Made by a program: the position numbers and the translations under genes
The notes under the pieces: model-generated
What the model saw: the letters and a program-made list of their open reading frames with translations, nothing else
Database searches by the model: none
Told to the model about the DNA's origin: nothing
Part shown: piece by piece, positions 37,195 to 49,293 of the stretch
Numbering within the stretch: the first letter of the stretch is position 1
How the letters are laid out: each line of letters opens with the position of its first letter
Assembly: GCA_946800325.1 (NCBI GenBank)
Contig: OX326956.1
Location: forward strand, 42,653,052 to 42,717,051
DNA: 64,000 nt
Source of the DNA: Luzula sylvatica
Taxonomy: Eukaryota; Streptophyta; Magnoliopsida; Poales; Juncaceae
Reading direction: 5' to 3'

Positions 37195-37315
37195 TGTTGT
37201 TTAATTTAGACCCAGAAAGGGGGTCTTTTATCACTATAAATGTCACTAACGCAACTTGACTAGTAGTATCGTCATTATTTTGAGATAATCAAACCCTAGG
37301 AAATTTGAACCACCA
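37195..37315 (+). mobile_element. Internally deleted LTR remnant (same family as 37896-38791)
   Basis: It begins TGTTGTTTAATTTAGACC, like the solo LTR, then jumps to the LTR's 3' part (TTATTTTGAGATAATCAAAC, CCTAGGAAATTTGAACCA). About 775 bp of the interior are missing. Confidence 0.65.
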
Positions 37316-37396
37316 ACCTCTACCATAAGTAGCGTATCGTCCTCATATTGTAGTAGTTGTGCTTTTATTTGAAATACAGTTATAGATCAACTAGTA

Positions 37397-39334
37397 ACTG
37401 AAGGAAATACAGTTATAGATCAACTAGTAGATTACACACATGAGGATAGATGAACGTACGCGTTCGTCGATACGATTGGATGCATAATAAGATTATGAAA
37501 ATCTGACAGAAATAACATAGTCCGTCATGACGGACCATAGAGTTATTCTGACAGAACTGACATAAATAACATAGTCCGTCAGGACGGACTGGTTGGACCG
37601 TCGTGACGGACGAAAGAGTTATTCTGACAGAATTGACAAAAAATACATAGTCCGTCGTGACGGACTGGTTGGTCCGTCGTGACGGACCATAGTGTATTTT
37701 TGTGTATCAATCTGTGAGTATGAGTCATGACGGATTGGTTGTCCGTCATGATCCGAATTCCAGATTAGTAGTGACTAGTGCGTCAGGACGGACTGTCTGT
37801 GCGTCGTGACGGACTGTGATCCGAATTCCAGATTAGCAGTTTTTCTTTGTGCTCATTAATCCTCTATTAATTATGGGGTTAATATAAGATGTTAATGTTG
37901 TTTAATTTAGACCTAGAGGGGGGTGAATAGGAAGTCCTACGGTCCAATTTTCGTGGTAATGGATACAATTACAATTTTGTGCGGAAGCGTAAATAAATTA
38001 TAGAAAGAAATACAATACCGAAACAATTAACACGCGATATTTGTTTACGGAGTTCGGTAGGTGGTTGCTTTTTAGCTTTAACTCACTTCAGGTGTGTTTT
38101 AATTTCCGTTATAACAGAGAATAACGTTGAGAGGCATTCCGTTGTAACGGATTGATTAATCCGTTACAACGGACATGAAGAGTAAACTATTGATCTGAAG
38201 TGAGTTTGATGTCCGTTACAACGGACATGTATGTCCGTTACAACGGACATACTTCTGTGACAGTCTTCAAGTTTGGACTTAAATAGCGTTGTAACGGTAA
38301 TACTTCCGTTACAATGCTTTGTTGGTGTCCGTTACAACGGATTGGTTAATCCGTTATAACGGACTATACTGCGTATGCCATTCTTGAAGAGGACGAGAGG
38401 GTCCGTTACAACGGACATTGATGGTCCGTTATAACGGACATATTTCTGTCAGTCTCATTTGCTATTTCATCTTTTTGATGGATTTTGAGTATATTTCTTT
38501 GACTAATTTTGAGCTTAATAATTCATAAACAAGTTTAGGGATACCTATAAATTGTTTTGGTGATTTGTGTGATACCCCAACTTGCGGAATCTTCGATGTC
38601 TTGATATCTTCACTTGATCATGCATTTTCGTGCCATCGTTTCTTCACCGTCTTGACTTGCGACGTCTTGATTCTTCTTTTGATCCTTTTGTGGGTTACGT
38701 CTTCTATCTCTATAAATGTTACTCCCACAAATATATTAGTGGTATCGACATTATTTTGAGATAATCAAACCCTAGGAAATTTGAACCAACAGTTAACATG
38801 TTCTTTCTCTCTCTAAGTTTATTATTCCATATCTGGATGAGTAAATTGTGAAACTTGTGAGACAAGTAAAATAGTGAGAAGAACACCATGAGAGATTGGT
38901 TGATCATGCAAGTTTACGACGATTTTAGGGGAATTGTGTGTAATCGAAAGACGTTAGCTCGAGGTGGATACGGGTAGAGGGATTTCATATGAAATCCTCT
39001 ATTGTGGTCAAGCTAGAGCAAGATGGATAACGAACCGGATGCGATCCGGTTGTATACGACAAATCGGAGCTCAATCGAAGGTGTCGAATCGCGCGGGAAT
39101 GGGACGCGCGTGTTACCGAAGATTGGAGCAGCGAAAAGACAGCAACTACGCGTTCAACCCGTCACCGTGATCAATTTCATGTGGTATGAATCTATGTCTA
39201 TAATTGTTATATTCATAGGTAGTTGCATGTAATTTAGGATTCGTACTCTCGGGTCGTCGACGTGGTCCTCGGGATCGGGTTGGACCGGGCCCTTCAATCC
39301 GCTACTCGGGGCTCGGTAGTGACGTCGATACCCA
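37397..39334 (+). mobile_element. Palindrome-rich ~1-kb element, copy 3, split by a solo LTR
   Basis: The left part (37397-37890) has the family head GGAAATACAGTTATAGATCA, the hairpin GAACG-TACG-CGTTC (about 37453-37466) and an array of about nine palindromes of the type GTCCGTCGTGACGGAC (37517-37825). The right part (38797-39334) has GGTGGATACGGGTAGAG, the palindrome GGATTTCATATGAAATCC (about 38980-38997), ACCGGAT-GCG-ATCCGGT (about 39034-39050) and GTGATCAATTTCA, as in copy 1. Without the nested LTR it is about 1.03 kb, the size of copy 1. The head is partly duplicated just upstream (37371-37396). No protein is encoded. Confidence 0.6.
37896..38791 (+). mobile_element. Solo LTR with 5-bp TSD, carrying a palindrome array
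   Basis: It starts TGTTGTTTAATTTAG and ends GAACCAACA (TGTTG...CAACA). It is flanked by the exact 5-bp duplication GTTAA at 37891-37895 and 38792-38796. At 896 bp with no internal retroelement genes, it is a solo LTR. Near its start is CCTAGAGGGGGGTGAATAGG. Between about 38105 and 38445 it holds about eleven palindromes of the form GTCCGTTACAACGGAC or GTCCGTTATAACGGAC, some incomplete. Confidence 0.85.
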
Positions 39335-40250
39335 ACAGTAGCTTTATTAAGAAGTCTCAAGATACATTGTCAAACGGTTTATTGATATCTATTTTCATTA
39401 CAACGATTGGTATTTTGTTCTTTTTGAAATAGTTCAAATACTCGATAGCAACAAGGTACGAGTCCGTGGAGGATAATAGACATTTTAGAAATGCCGATTG
39501 ATTTTTGTGAGTTAGTTTGTCCATTAAGGGGCCTAGTCTTTCGGCCAGAATTTTCGTAATTATTTTTTATTGACGCATTGATTACACTTATCGGTCAAAA
39601 ATCTTCTATTTTCATCGCTCTCTTTATCTTTGGCACTAGGGTGATGTTTGCTTGGTTAATTCTCCAAAGATCTAATTTGTTTTCTTGGAAGTGTTCAAAT
39701 TTTTTTTCAAAGTCTGATTTTATTTTGTTCCAAAATTTCATTATGTATTCGGCCTGTAATCCATCCGGTCTCGTTGCTTTTCTAACTTTAGTTTGACTAA
39801 TTGCGTTATTTATTTTGTCTTCATTAAAAGGGCTATCTAGACTCGATAAGTGTAATTCTTGTTTGGTTACCCTTGGTAGGTTTTGTAAGTGTGCTTGGGA
39901 TGTAATTGTTCTCGATCCACATTGTTTGCTTGAAGTGTTCATAAAATGCTTTCATAATTTCTTGTTGTGAGGTCATCGTTGCTTGATTTTCTTCCAATTT
40001 GTGTACGAAATTTTTGTTTCTTTTTGTTGATGTCAAAGCATAAAAATAAACATTATTTTGATCTCCTAATTTCATCCATTTTGCTGAGCTTCTTTGTTGT
40101 CATTTTAATTGATTGTAGTGCCAAATTTTGTGCTTTCATGTTAATATTCTTGACTTTCTAGATGAGATGATTGCTTTGATTCTTCTACTTTGTCCAGTAG
40201 TCTTAGAATTTTTTTTCTGTTATTTCTTTTGTTTTGATATAGAGGTGTGA
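39335..40250 (-). pseudogene. LINE reverse transcriptase fragment, 5' part
   Basis: Read on the minus strand across frameshifts, it shows RSSAKWMKLGDQNNVYFYAL (LINE linker), then KVRKATRPDGLQAEY (RT motif, usually KAPGPDGFxAEF), then PLMDKLTHKNQSAF and VVMKIDINKPFDNVS (the RT motif around the first catalytic aspartate). The frame is broken by stops and shifts and the proline-glycine of APGPDG is lost, so it is inactive. It ends at 39335, where the palindrome-rich element begins, and resumes as 37194-36962. Confidence 0.85.
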
Positions 40251-40324
40251 AATAGCTGACCAAAGGGGAATAAACAAACTAGAGTACTTCAGACTTATGG
40301 TATACTGATATATTAATGTGGCAA

Positions 40325-41675
40325 TGAAAATAATCTCAAAAACTTCTAAATAACCATCTTATAAAGGTAATCTTTAATCAATCAACATTCACAAAAATAA
40401 TTCAAGTTTACCATAAACAGAGAATCCCAGCCGTTTTGATCAATAAATATTTTGGAAAAACATTCAAAACAACTAACTGGAAATTCATGATGCATCTATT
40501 TTTTTTTTTTTTTTTTTTTTGAAAAACTAAAGAGGCGAAGTCTCTTTTAATATATTAAAACATAGTTTAATATATTGGGGTGCGATTTTACATGATTAAT
40601 GTAAAAAAGTAGTTTAACGCAAATGTAAATTACAAACGCAAAAGTAAGATACAAGCCGAGAAATGATACTTTCGGCCATCCTTAGACGATCGGTTCGTCT
40701 CCATAATCGACCTCGTCGAGGTAGTCATCTCCGCACTAGGCTTCCATGCTATCGCCTTCTTCGGCTTCCTCGAAAGATTCTTCTTCCATTTCATCTTCCT
40801 TTTCCTTGTTGCTACGCTCGTCCCCTTCTTTTCCGGCCTTGCCTCTGCCCCAGGTGTGCTACCCGAGTTCGGATTGTCGCCGGAGCTGTCACCCTTTCTG
40901 TCGCAGACCGTCGCTCACGGAAACTGTCGCCCTCGCTGTCGCGGCCTGTCGCCCTCCCCTTCTTTTCCATGATGCATCTATTAAAAGTGAAAATTTTCAA
41001 AACATATGAATCTTGGAGATTCATAATCTATTAATTTCATTGATTTATCATTTATACACCAAAGCTGATGCTCATCAATGGAATATTAGATTAGATAACA
41101 TATGAATATTCTTGGTCCAAACCAATTAGGCAATAACCCAATTAATCAAATCATGTAATCGAACACGATTTGTATTTGTTAGGGACTAGTGAATCTAACG
41201 CTGATGTAATTATGTAATACTCACCTCCCTTTTTGCTTGCACGAGGCAAAACTCCCGCAATTGTAAGAAGATTGACGATACACATCTTTTTGTTAGTCCT
41301 CGTTTGTATTGGCACGTACATTAATAATTACGGAATTCTTAAATAATTTCTTAAATTTTTTTTTTGGAAATTTTAAAAAATTCCTCGACTTAATTCAGAT
41401 ACTCCAAAATAAGACGCTATGGGTGTGCACGTCCAAATAAACATGAAATTGAACCTGTGACTGCGCTGCATGGATAATATCAGTATTCCGATACGTATTA
41501 TGTATCATCGCATCTATCATGCAATATATTTTCACCATGCGAATTCAGTTTCGAAGTATCACATAACTAAATTTTTAATGAAGTTCTAACTCTTGTATGA
41601 AAAATATTCATTGATAGTCATACTTTCCAATCCTAACTCTACAAGAAGCTGGGTAAAACTTCATTTGTTGGCAGT
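40325..41675 (+). repeat. Diverged duplicate of 29350-30340
   Basis: AACTTCTAAATAACCA, AAAGGTAATCTTT, GAGAATCCCAGC, AATTAATCAAATCA, CGATACGTATTATGTATCAT and TTTCCAATCCTAACTCTACA match 29350-30340 in the same order. Each copy was separately hit by insertions: a LINE in the first, a poly(A) retroposon in this one. Confidence 0.7.
40501..40967 (-). mobile_element. GC-rich poly(A) retroposon, copy 2, 5'-truncated, with 15-bp TSD
   Basis: It is inserted on the minus strand, with the poly(A) tail read as T at 40499-40520. The exact 15-bp duplication CATGATGCATCTATT flanks it at 40486-40500 and 40968-40982. Its 3' half matches 16390-16590 of copy 1, including GGCCGAAAG, TCTTACTTTTGC, TAATATATTAAAAGAG and GACTTCGCCTCTTTAG. 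The GC-rich repeat part is mostly absent. Confidence 0.85.
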
Positions 41676-42347
41676 TAATAGAAGTTTTTGTAAATATGAA
41701 TTAATATAATTTAAATATTAATAGAAGTCTTTAACTAATATCAATAAATTTTATATTTATATTTCTATGAAAGTATAATCTCAGCCCCCGAACATTTTAA
41801 GAGTAGTGATGTAAACTCATCAAATGTTTTATATCAATAAATTTTAAGAGTAGTCGTACATTTTCTAATTTATGATTGAACATTCAATTAAGATGTTAAA
41901 TCATGAATTAATTATTAATTTTTAAATTTTTAAATTGTTAAATTATATTTACGTAATTAAGACTTCCGAAGGAGAAATTGGGATACGTCCAGCATTTTCC
42001 AAATTTTAAAGTAACTTAAATTCGGCGAGAAAACACTACGTTACATCATGCAAAGATACCACCCACCTACAGTTCAGTACTTACCGAATGGTCCTAATCT
42101 AAACTCTCACATTACCCTCTCCTCTCTACTCAACTACTCAACTATTCATGCGACGAGTCATATACAATCAATTTTTGCGGTACTACAAACACATTACGAG
42201 ACAACCACAACATAAGATCCTTTTCGTCTTCTCACTCCATCGTGTAACCCACTCTCTCTCTCTTCTTTCACTCGCTTATAATTTCTCCTCTTTCCTTCTC
42301 TGCTTCCTCGAACGAGAAAAAATTACACAGATCTCTGCAAAAGAAAA
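41676..42347. promoter_or_regulatory. Upstream region of BAHD gene 2
   Basis: No clear TATA box was found. The last ~200 bp are CT-rich, as in many plant leaders. ACCCACCTAC at 42061-42070 resembles a MYB AC element, which is only suggestive. An ATG at 42148 opens a frame that overlaps the BAHD start in another frame; it would matter only if transcription begins upstream of it. Confidence 0.35.
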
Positions 42348-44753
42348 ATGGGTTTCACGGTTACTAGGATTTCGGAAGGACCCATCAAGCCGGCGGAGCC
42401 GACACCGTCACCGACGCTTCCACTTGCTTGGGTTGACCGGTACCCTACTCATCGTGGTTTGGTCGAGTCCATGCATTTATTCCAATCCGGATCTGATCAC
42501 GAACCGGCCAAGGTGATCCGCGAAGCTCTGGGGAAAGCTCTCGTTTTCTTCTACCCTCTTGCCGGCCAGATCATCGAGCCGGTTCAAGGGCAACCAGCCA
42601 TTCATTGTTCGGCCCAAGGGGTTTACTTCGTGGAGGCCAAGGCTGATTGTAGCTTGGAGGATGTCAAGTATTTGAATCGGCCATTGTTGCTTAAGAAAGA
42701 GGATCTCGTTCCATATCCTGGATCAGAAGATTGGGGGGTTGAACCGCATAATACCATCATGATGATGCAGGTAATTTACTGATTTTCATTTTCACCCTTT
42801 TTTATTTGAATAATGTCTAACTTTATTGGAAATAAGAAAGTGGTAAGGGTTGATTAGTAAAAGTGCAATAAGTGTTGGTGATTTAAATTATTGACCAAAT
42901 TTGGTGGTTGGAAGAGAGCTTCCATCATAAAGCTCTCATTAATATCTCTTGAATAGTCCACCCTCAATTAATATTTTCTATTTAAAATGTATATAATGCC
43001 TATAAAAGATACTTACTTTCCTAAAATATTATATTGGTAAATTTCACCAGCTCATTCAACTAAATTGTTGGATCTGTATTGTTATCTAACTTTTGATTTG
43101 TAAAATCTAAGTCATCTTGTTAAATTTTCATTAATTTTTTGACAATATTGTAGCATAATATCGAAATTGTTAGTCGAGACAATATATCCTATATGACAAT
43201 TGGTTCCGAAAATCTGATACTGATAGTTTGGGGTATTGCATATGTTGATTTAATCGATCCTATATGACAATTGAGCTTAGGAGAGTGATTTAATTTGGAT
43301 AAATCAGAAGTTCGGTGAAAATGTGTGGACAATTAAAAATAAAGGACTAAATTGGACATTGTACAAATTTGATGACATAAACTAAAATTTACCCAAAATA
43401 TATTGATAATAAAGTATGTTAATCACACAAAAAACATTGTAAAACAAAAAAATATTTATTGTACTGGACAAAAGATATATTCTTGAAAGTACATTTACAT
43501 TCTTTACTCTCGCATAAATTTATTATTTTTTCCCTAGTTTAGGACTAACAATATTTTTACTTTGTCAAATTTGTTATTGTCCTATTATTTGATTTAGTCT
43601 GCAACACCAACTTCATTTCTCAATGGTTGATTTTTTTGAAATTTTACTTTTTTAATCTAACAAAAGAATTAAAAGGTTAGGTTTGATGAACTGTCCATTT
43701 CTTTAGTAGCTGTGCGAATATGACCAATTCCTACATTTGATCGATTCAACTTTCTTTTGACGTGGTCATAGCCTTTCATTTTCAGTGCAGTTGTACATAC
43801 AGCATTTTGATTTCAGTTTGATTTATTTTGGTTAAACTAATATTACATCAAATTTACAAAAAAAAAAAACAAATAATGATGTTGCAATGCCTCGTATTTC
43901 TGAATTTTTTAAAATTGTACGAAACCAGGTGACAACCTTTACATGTGGCGGATTCGTATTGGGTTTGCGATTCAACCACGCATCCGCTGACGGGATGGGT
44001 GCGGCACAATTCATGAAGGCGGTCGGTGACATGGCACGTGGCCTCCCCGAGCCTCTTTCCAAGCCAGTGTGGGACCGCGAAAAGTTCCCAAGCCCGAAAA
44101 TCAAACCCGGCCCGTTACCCGAACTCCCTGTATTAGCCCTAGACTACACGATCATCGATTTCCCCACCGAGTACATCAACAAACTCAAATCACAATACAT
44201 CGCGTATAGCGGTAAGATATGCTCGGGTTTCGACGTGTTGACCGCTAAGCTTTGGCAATGCCGGACCCGGGCACTTAACATCGACCCCGAAACCGAGGTG
44301 AAGTTGTGCTTTTTCGCTAGCGTACGCCACTTGCTCAAGCTCGACAAGGGGTATTACGGTAATTCCATCTTTCCGGTGAAAATGATGGTGCCTAGTGGTA
44401 AAGTGGTCAATTCGACTTTGTTGGAGGTCGTGGATATTATAAGGCAAGCGAAGGAGAGAATGGCCGTGGAATTCTTCCAGTTCGCGAAAGAGGAGGTCGA
44501 CGCGGACCCGTTTCAGATGACTTTTAATTACGAGTCCGTTTATGTCTCTGATTGGAGCAAGTTAGGATTCTTGGACGTGGATTACGGGTTCGGGAAGCCT
44601 ATGTTTTGTGGACCGTTGGTAAATAATGATTTCATCGCATCGGTTGTTATTCTCAAGGCACCGGCGCCCTTCGATGGGACCCGCATGCTGGCCAGTTGTC
44701 TTACTAAGGAGCATTCCGAGGAATTCGTGCGCGGAATGAAACACATGGAGTAG
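42348..44753 (+). CDS. BAHD acyltransferase 2
   Basis: Two exons (42348-42770 and 43929-44753), with a 1158-bp GT-AG phase-0 intron, encode 415 residues. HXXXD is HASAD at 158-162. The DFGWG position reads DYGFG at 359-363, so the usual tryptophan is phenylalanine; this motif is structural, and substitutions in it are seen in active relatives. PLAWVDRYPTHRGLVESMHLF, FFYPLAGQI and VTTFTCGGFVLG place it in the same acyl transferase 4/benzoyltransferase-like branch as BAHD gene 1. The intron falls at the same codon boundary (Q|V-T-x-F-T-C-G-G-F). It probably acts in the cytosol with an acyl-CoA donor; the acceptor is unknown. The ATG at 42348 is the first in frame. Confidence 0.93.
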
Positions 44754-47054
44754 AAGATTTCCTTTTTCGTGCGTTGTGTTTCGTGAGTTTTTTAGAGGTA
44801 TTGATTGTTGTTGTAATTTTTTCTTTTAATGTTGTTTATTTGTTGCTTTGGATTACTTTTTATATTGTTTTGTTAAATCAATAAGAAAAAGTACTGTCGG
44901 AGTTGCTGTTATCAATGAGTCGGTAAATTACGAAATTTATTTAAAATACAAAGTAATAGGATTATGAATTATTTGAATGTAAAAGTACTTATTTTTCTTT
45001 TGTATTAGAGAAGGATTATGAATTGATTTCTTCGATCTCTTCTTGTTTCATTTTGCTTTTTTGTTCAGAAATTTGCAACAACAAAAATAATGCTTAATGT
45101 AATAAATTCCAACACCCCAAATATATTCATTGCGTTGCATGATGGTTTTGTATTATTGTGATGTCAATGTAAGAAATATATAACAAACGAAGTAAGGCAT
45201 GATTGTATAATTTTAACTATATTAATTTAGGAGTGATCTTTTTTTTTTAAGATTCTGATTCAACATATAAATACCACAAAAGCATAGCTTCAGAAATAAT
45301 GGCATCCATTGCAGAAATAAATAGATAAATAAATCTCCAAAATCATTCTTAGATTAATATTTTGTTCTTTACTTTGATAATATTTATTTTTCACGAACTA
45401 AATGTTTCTCGTGTATAATTCAAGATTTCTACTTGATCAGAGTGCTTCATTAGAGCCTGAAAGTCTAAACTCTAAACTCTGAATTATAATTTGGTTAAAA
45501 CGTTAAAAGTAAGACTGTAATAAGAAAGTAAATTTATCCTGCAGCAATACAATTTTGATTAAATATGTTATTTATTTTTCAATTGTTTACTAAAAATCAG
45601 TAAATTTTATTTTGTCAAAATTATGACACCATTTAGTTAGTTTACCGTCCAATTTTTGACGGACCTAACAGTATTTCACTCTGCGGATTTTTCGTTATTA
45701 AATTTTAATTTATCCACATGGCACGTGACATATCTACTGACATCTGAATATTGTTCAAAATAAAAAAAAATATGAAAATCATTGAGTTATAAATTTATAT
45801 ATATATTGTTTTGTTTTTTCTTAAAACTAAACATTAAATTAAATTCAACTTTTGATTTTGTTAATACATTTTTATATACGTTTATGCATATGTTATTTGT
45901 TTCTCGACTTATTTTAATACTTGTGTCAATTGTTCGACATAGAGATTTCGAAAGTCACGCATTGTAAATATTAAGGAATCTAGAGATTTTATTCAAGTTG
46001 ACGCATTTCATTTAAAGTCACGCATTTTAATACTTTTGTCGATGTCGTAGTTAGTCGAGATCTTATAACAGCAAAAAGAAAAAGAAAAGATCACGCATTG
46101 TCAATATTAAGGAATCTAGAGAAGGCTAAATGTTAAGTTTTGTTTAAATTATTATTCGAAATAGTAAAGTAGCCCCTCTTTACTAAAAAAAATAATTCTT
46201 CTTAGTTTTTCACGCAAGCCCTCAAAATCGTCGAGTCATCCCTAAATATAATTAAATCTGTCGATCTTCATTCTTCCATGATATAATATTGAATTTTAGA
46301 TAACTATTTCAGTGGACGTCACGTGTCACTTTCGACAATAAATAAACAAAAAACTAACGAAATGATCTACTTTTTTTTTTCAAATTGAAATTATAATAAC
46401 TACCGAAAATCAATTAAAAAATAGACGACTTACAATAAAATTTACCCGAAAAAAAGGAATACTTCGACCAGAATATCACTTCAAAGAAAAGAAAAATTGA
46501 TGTATTTTGATTAAACTACTAACCAAAGTTTATTCCTACAAATCATGTCTTACCTTCTCTCAATTTACAGGAATTAATTACTTATTCGAGCAATGCGTGA
46601 AAAAAAAGTGGGAATGCGTCACTGTAAGTTTAGCAGTGCAGAAGCATTTTTTGATTTCTTCTGAACATGATGTTCAACCATTTCCTTAGGCAACTTGTTG
46701 TTCATGTACAGTCCCTATATTAGGCCAAACTAATAATTTGTTCGGGCCAATACCCAACAGAGACTGGGGAGCCCAATTCTGGGTCATGTAACTGTCTGGG
46801 CATGTGTTTGATTTCTTGAATTTTGGTGAATTTTGATGTATATGTACTTAAATACATGATGTATTAAAAAAAATGTTTTATTTGAGGATTTATGTATTTG
46901 AATTAACAAATTAGTATATTTTGTAATCCATGTATCTTTGTGCAGTGACGAATATGATACCCAGAAAAACTCGTTATGATGACTAACAGTAACGTCGCAT
47001 CTGTACTTACAAGTAAATATCATCATGTCCGATAGTCATGACTTATTATTTTTT
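44754..47054. other. Intergenic region downstream of BAHD gene 2
   Basis: The first ~150 bp is the 3' UTR, with an AATAAG-type signal near 44879. Otherwise it is AT-rich with no supported gene. Short repeats of TCACGCATT and AAGGAATCTAGAGA occur at 45955-46130. Confidence 0.45.
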
Positions 47055-47185
47055 TTATAATAAATGGAGATGTCTTCTATCCATTGATGGCAATGAGGAT
47101 CGAACTCACAATCTCTCACAATATATGATTTTTTGTATCACATTCAATCAACTGTGTTATGGTCCCACTGACACTCATGACTTAC
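47055..47185 (-). mobile_element. tRNA-derived SINE, minus strand (copy b)
   Basis: On the minus strand it reads CATAACACAGTTGATTGAAT, an A-box-like region, then AAAAAATCATATATTGTGAG and GATTGTGAGTTCGATCC, a B box, followed by TTGCCATCAATGG and an A-rich end. The body matches the copies at 4685-4860 and 61936-62123. Confidence 0.6.
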
Positions 47186-49293
47186 TTATACGAAAAAATT
47201 ACATCATTTCTCTTTTTCTAAAGATTTCAACAGCTAGTTACTAGAAAAAATAATAACAATAATAAAAAGTACATAAATAGCTCGTTATGCCGACTAACAC
47301 GTAATAAGAGTAGTCATGGACGTTGTAGATCATTCCGCAGAGACGGTGAAGTGAAATCTCCAATTGGTAAAAAAGAAAATCACAACTCCTTACGAAGAAC
47401 TAGGAAACGTAAGAAATAGAATGATAAATTTGATTTTTGGTGGCCGTAAATAGACACATTTGGAATTCGATAAATAATGTGAATGCGATGGGCGAAGGAC
47501 GGCACAAAACATGCCGAGTTTATCATTATGGACTACTTGAATGAAAAATCATCGCCATTTGATTTGATTGACAAAGGCAGAGCGCACATAGCCTCTTATC
47601 CTTCTGCAATCAAAAGGTTGAGATGAAAATAATATTCTACGTCCACTTCCTATCCTATTGATCCACTGTTCCAATCGTCACATGAATATTTAAGTTTAGT
47701 TTGCTCCTTTTTTTCCCCTCCTTTGAACCTCACTTTTTTTTCGAAGATTTTAGCAGCTTATATTTCTCTTTTTTTTTTTCCTCGAGGATCTTCCATTTGT
47801 GCCAAGAAATTAAGGAGCAAGAACATGTAACACATTATATGTTTATCTCAAATGTATTTTATCCGCACAAAGAGCTTGTACTTTGCCATCAAATTTCAAC
47901 GAGACATCCTCAATTTCTTAATTAACTCACTTAATTAATATGGTAATTAAATAAAAATATTGAATTAATAATTTTTAAATATTAATTAGGAACTGTCAAT
48001 TCGAATGGATGTTAATTTATGAATATTAATCCAGATTAATGTTATTATCATGTTAATTAAGTGGATTAACATTAATACGAGGATGTTTCGTTGAAATCTA
48101 GTGGCACCATACATGTCCTCTATCTCAAATATATTTTGTCCGCGCAAATATTAGATATTGGATAAGTGTTTGTGAGGCGTTAAATTATGCCTTCTATTTC
48201 ATTCCTTATTTTCATATTTTCTTAATTTGTAATGAATTTTTTTTCATTTTGTTATGAGTGCGCACTCCAAATGTACGCCATCAACAAGAAAAAAATGACA
48301 CGTGACAGTTTGACTTTTTTCAATTCTAATCGTACTTTGTGTATTCCATGCACGCTCCAAAACGAATGTGCTTCTCATCCATATTACGTCTCCACAATTC
48401 ATGATTTTAATCTTTGATGTTGTCATGTGACATCATGATGTCAATGCTTAAGGATTAATTAATAAATCAATTAATATCAAATTAGCGTCAAATTTATATG
48501 TAAGAATGGATTAATGATTAATTATCATGTATATTTATTGGTACGTTGAAATCAATAGTTAGTTTGTTTTTGTGTGTTAATTGGGTTACTAATTACCCCA
48601 CTAACGCTCCTCGAAATATGCATAGAGGATGGGAGAGAGGAGTTGTGGGGCAAAGTAAAATTTCTCTTTTCCTTATGATACATTTTTCAAGAATATTTTG
48701 AATAATTATCAATTAATAAGTATTTAATATAAGGTCTCAAATGTATTTATCAATTAATGTTTGGCTATATCAGAAGTTTTTGTTTTTCATTTAATTAAAA
48801 AATCTCTTTAAAAAATAATTTTTATGATACACATCTTTTTAAAATTATAATTGATTGCTAAATACCCAAAATACACATCTTTTAAAAATATAATTGGATG
48901 CAATGTAATTGATACACATCCTTTTATGATACACATCCTTTTAAAAATACACATTATTTTATGATACACATCCTTTTAAATATCCATGACTACTATCCGA
49001 ACCGTACTTTCATATTCAAATCATATCCGGATATGTATCCGAAAAATAATACGAATTTGGATATGGCATGACTACTATCCGAACCATCGACACTCCAAAT
49101 CACATGTCTCCAAAAGTACAATTAAATTTTTTTTATATGTTAAACATGATCTATTCACTTGTTTATAATACATTCATTTAACAATTACTCATTTAACACG
49201 TAAGGATGTGTTAAATCAGATTCATTTATCCATTTAATATTAAATGACAAAATAACATCTCATCCACTGATCCACATAGCAAGGGGTTGTGAA
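47186..49293. other. Gene-free AT-rich sequence
   Basis: No coding region was seen. ATACACATCCTTTTA repeats lie at 48830-48980, and CATGACTACTATCCGAACC occurs twice at 48986-49085. A repeated transposon-terminus motif (GGGGCAAAGTAAAATTTCTC) lies near 48645. Confidence 0.45.

Noticed and set aside
39335..40250. Active LINE
   Set aside because: Frameshifts and stops are present, the catalytic FADD region is missing and the APGPDG motif is degraded.
42148..42516. 122-codon frame overlapping the BAHD gene 2 start
   Set aside because: It is out of frame with the BAHD protein, has no domain and is at most a leader uORF.
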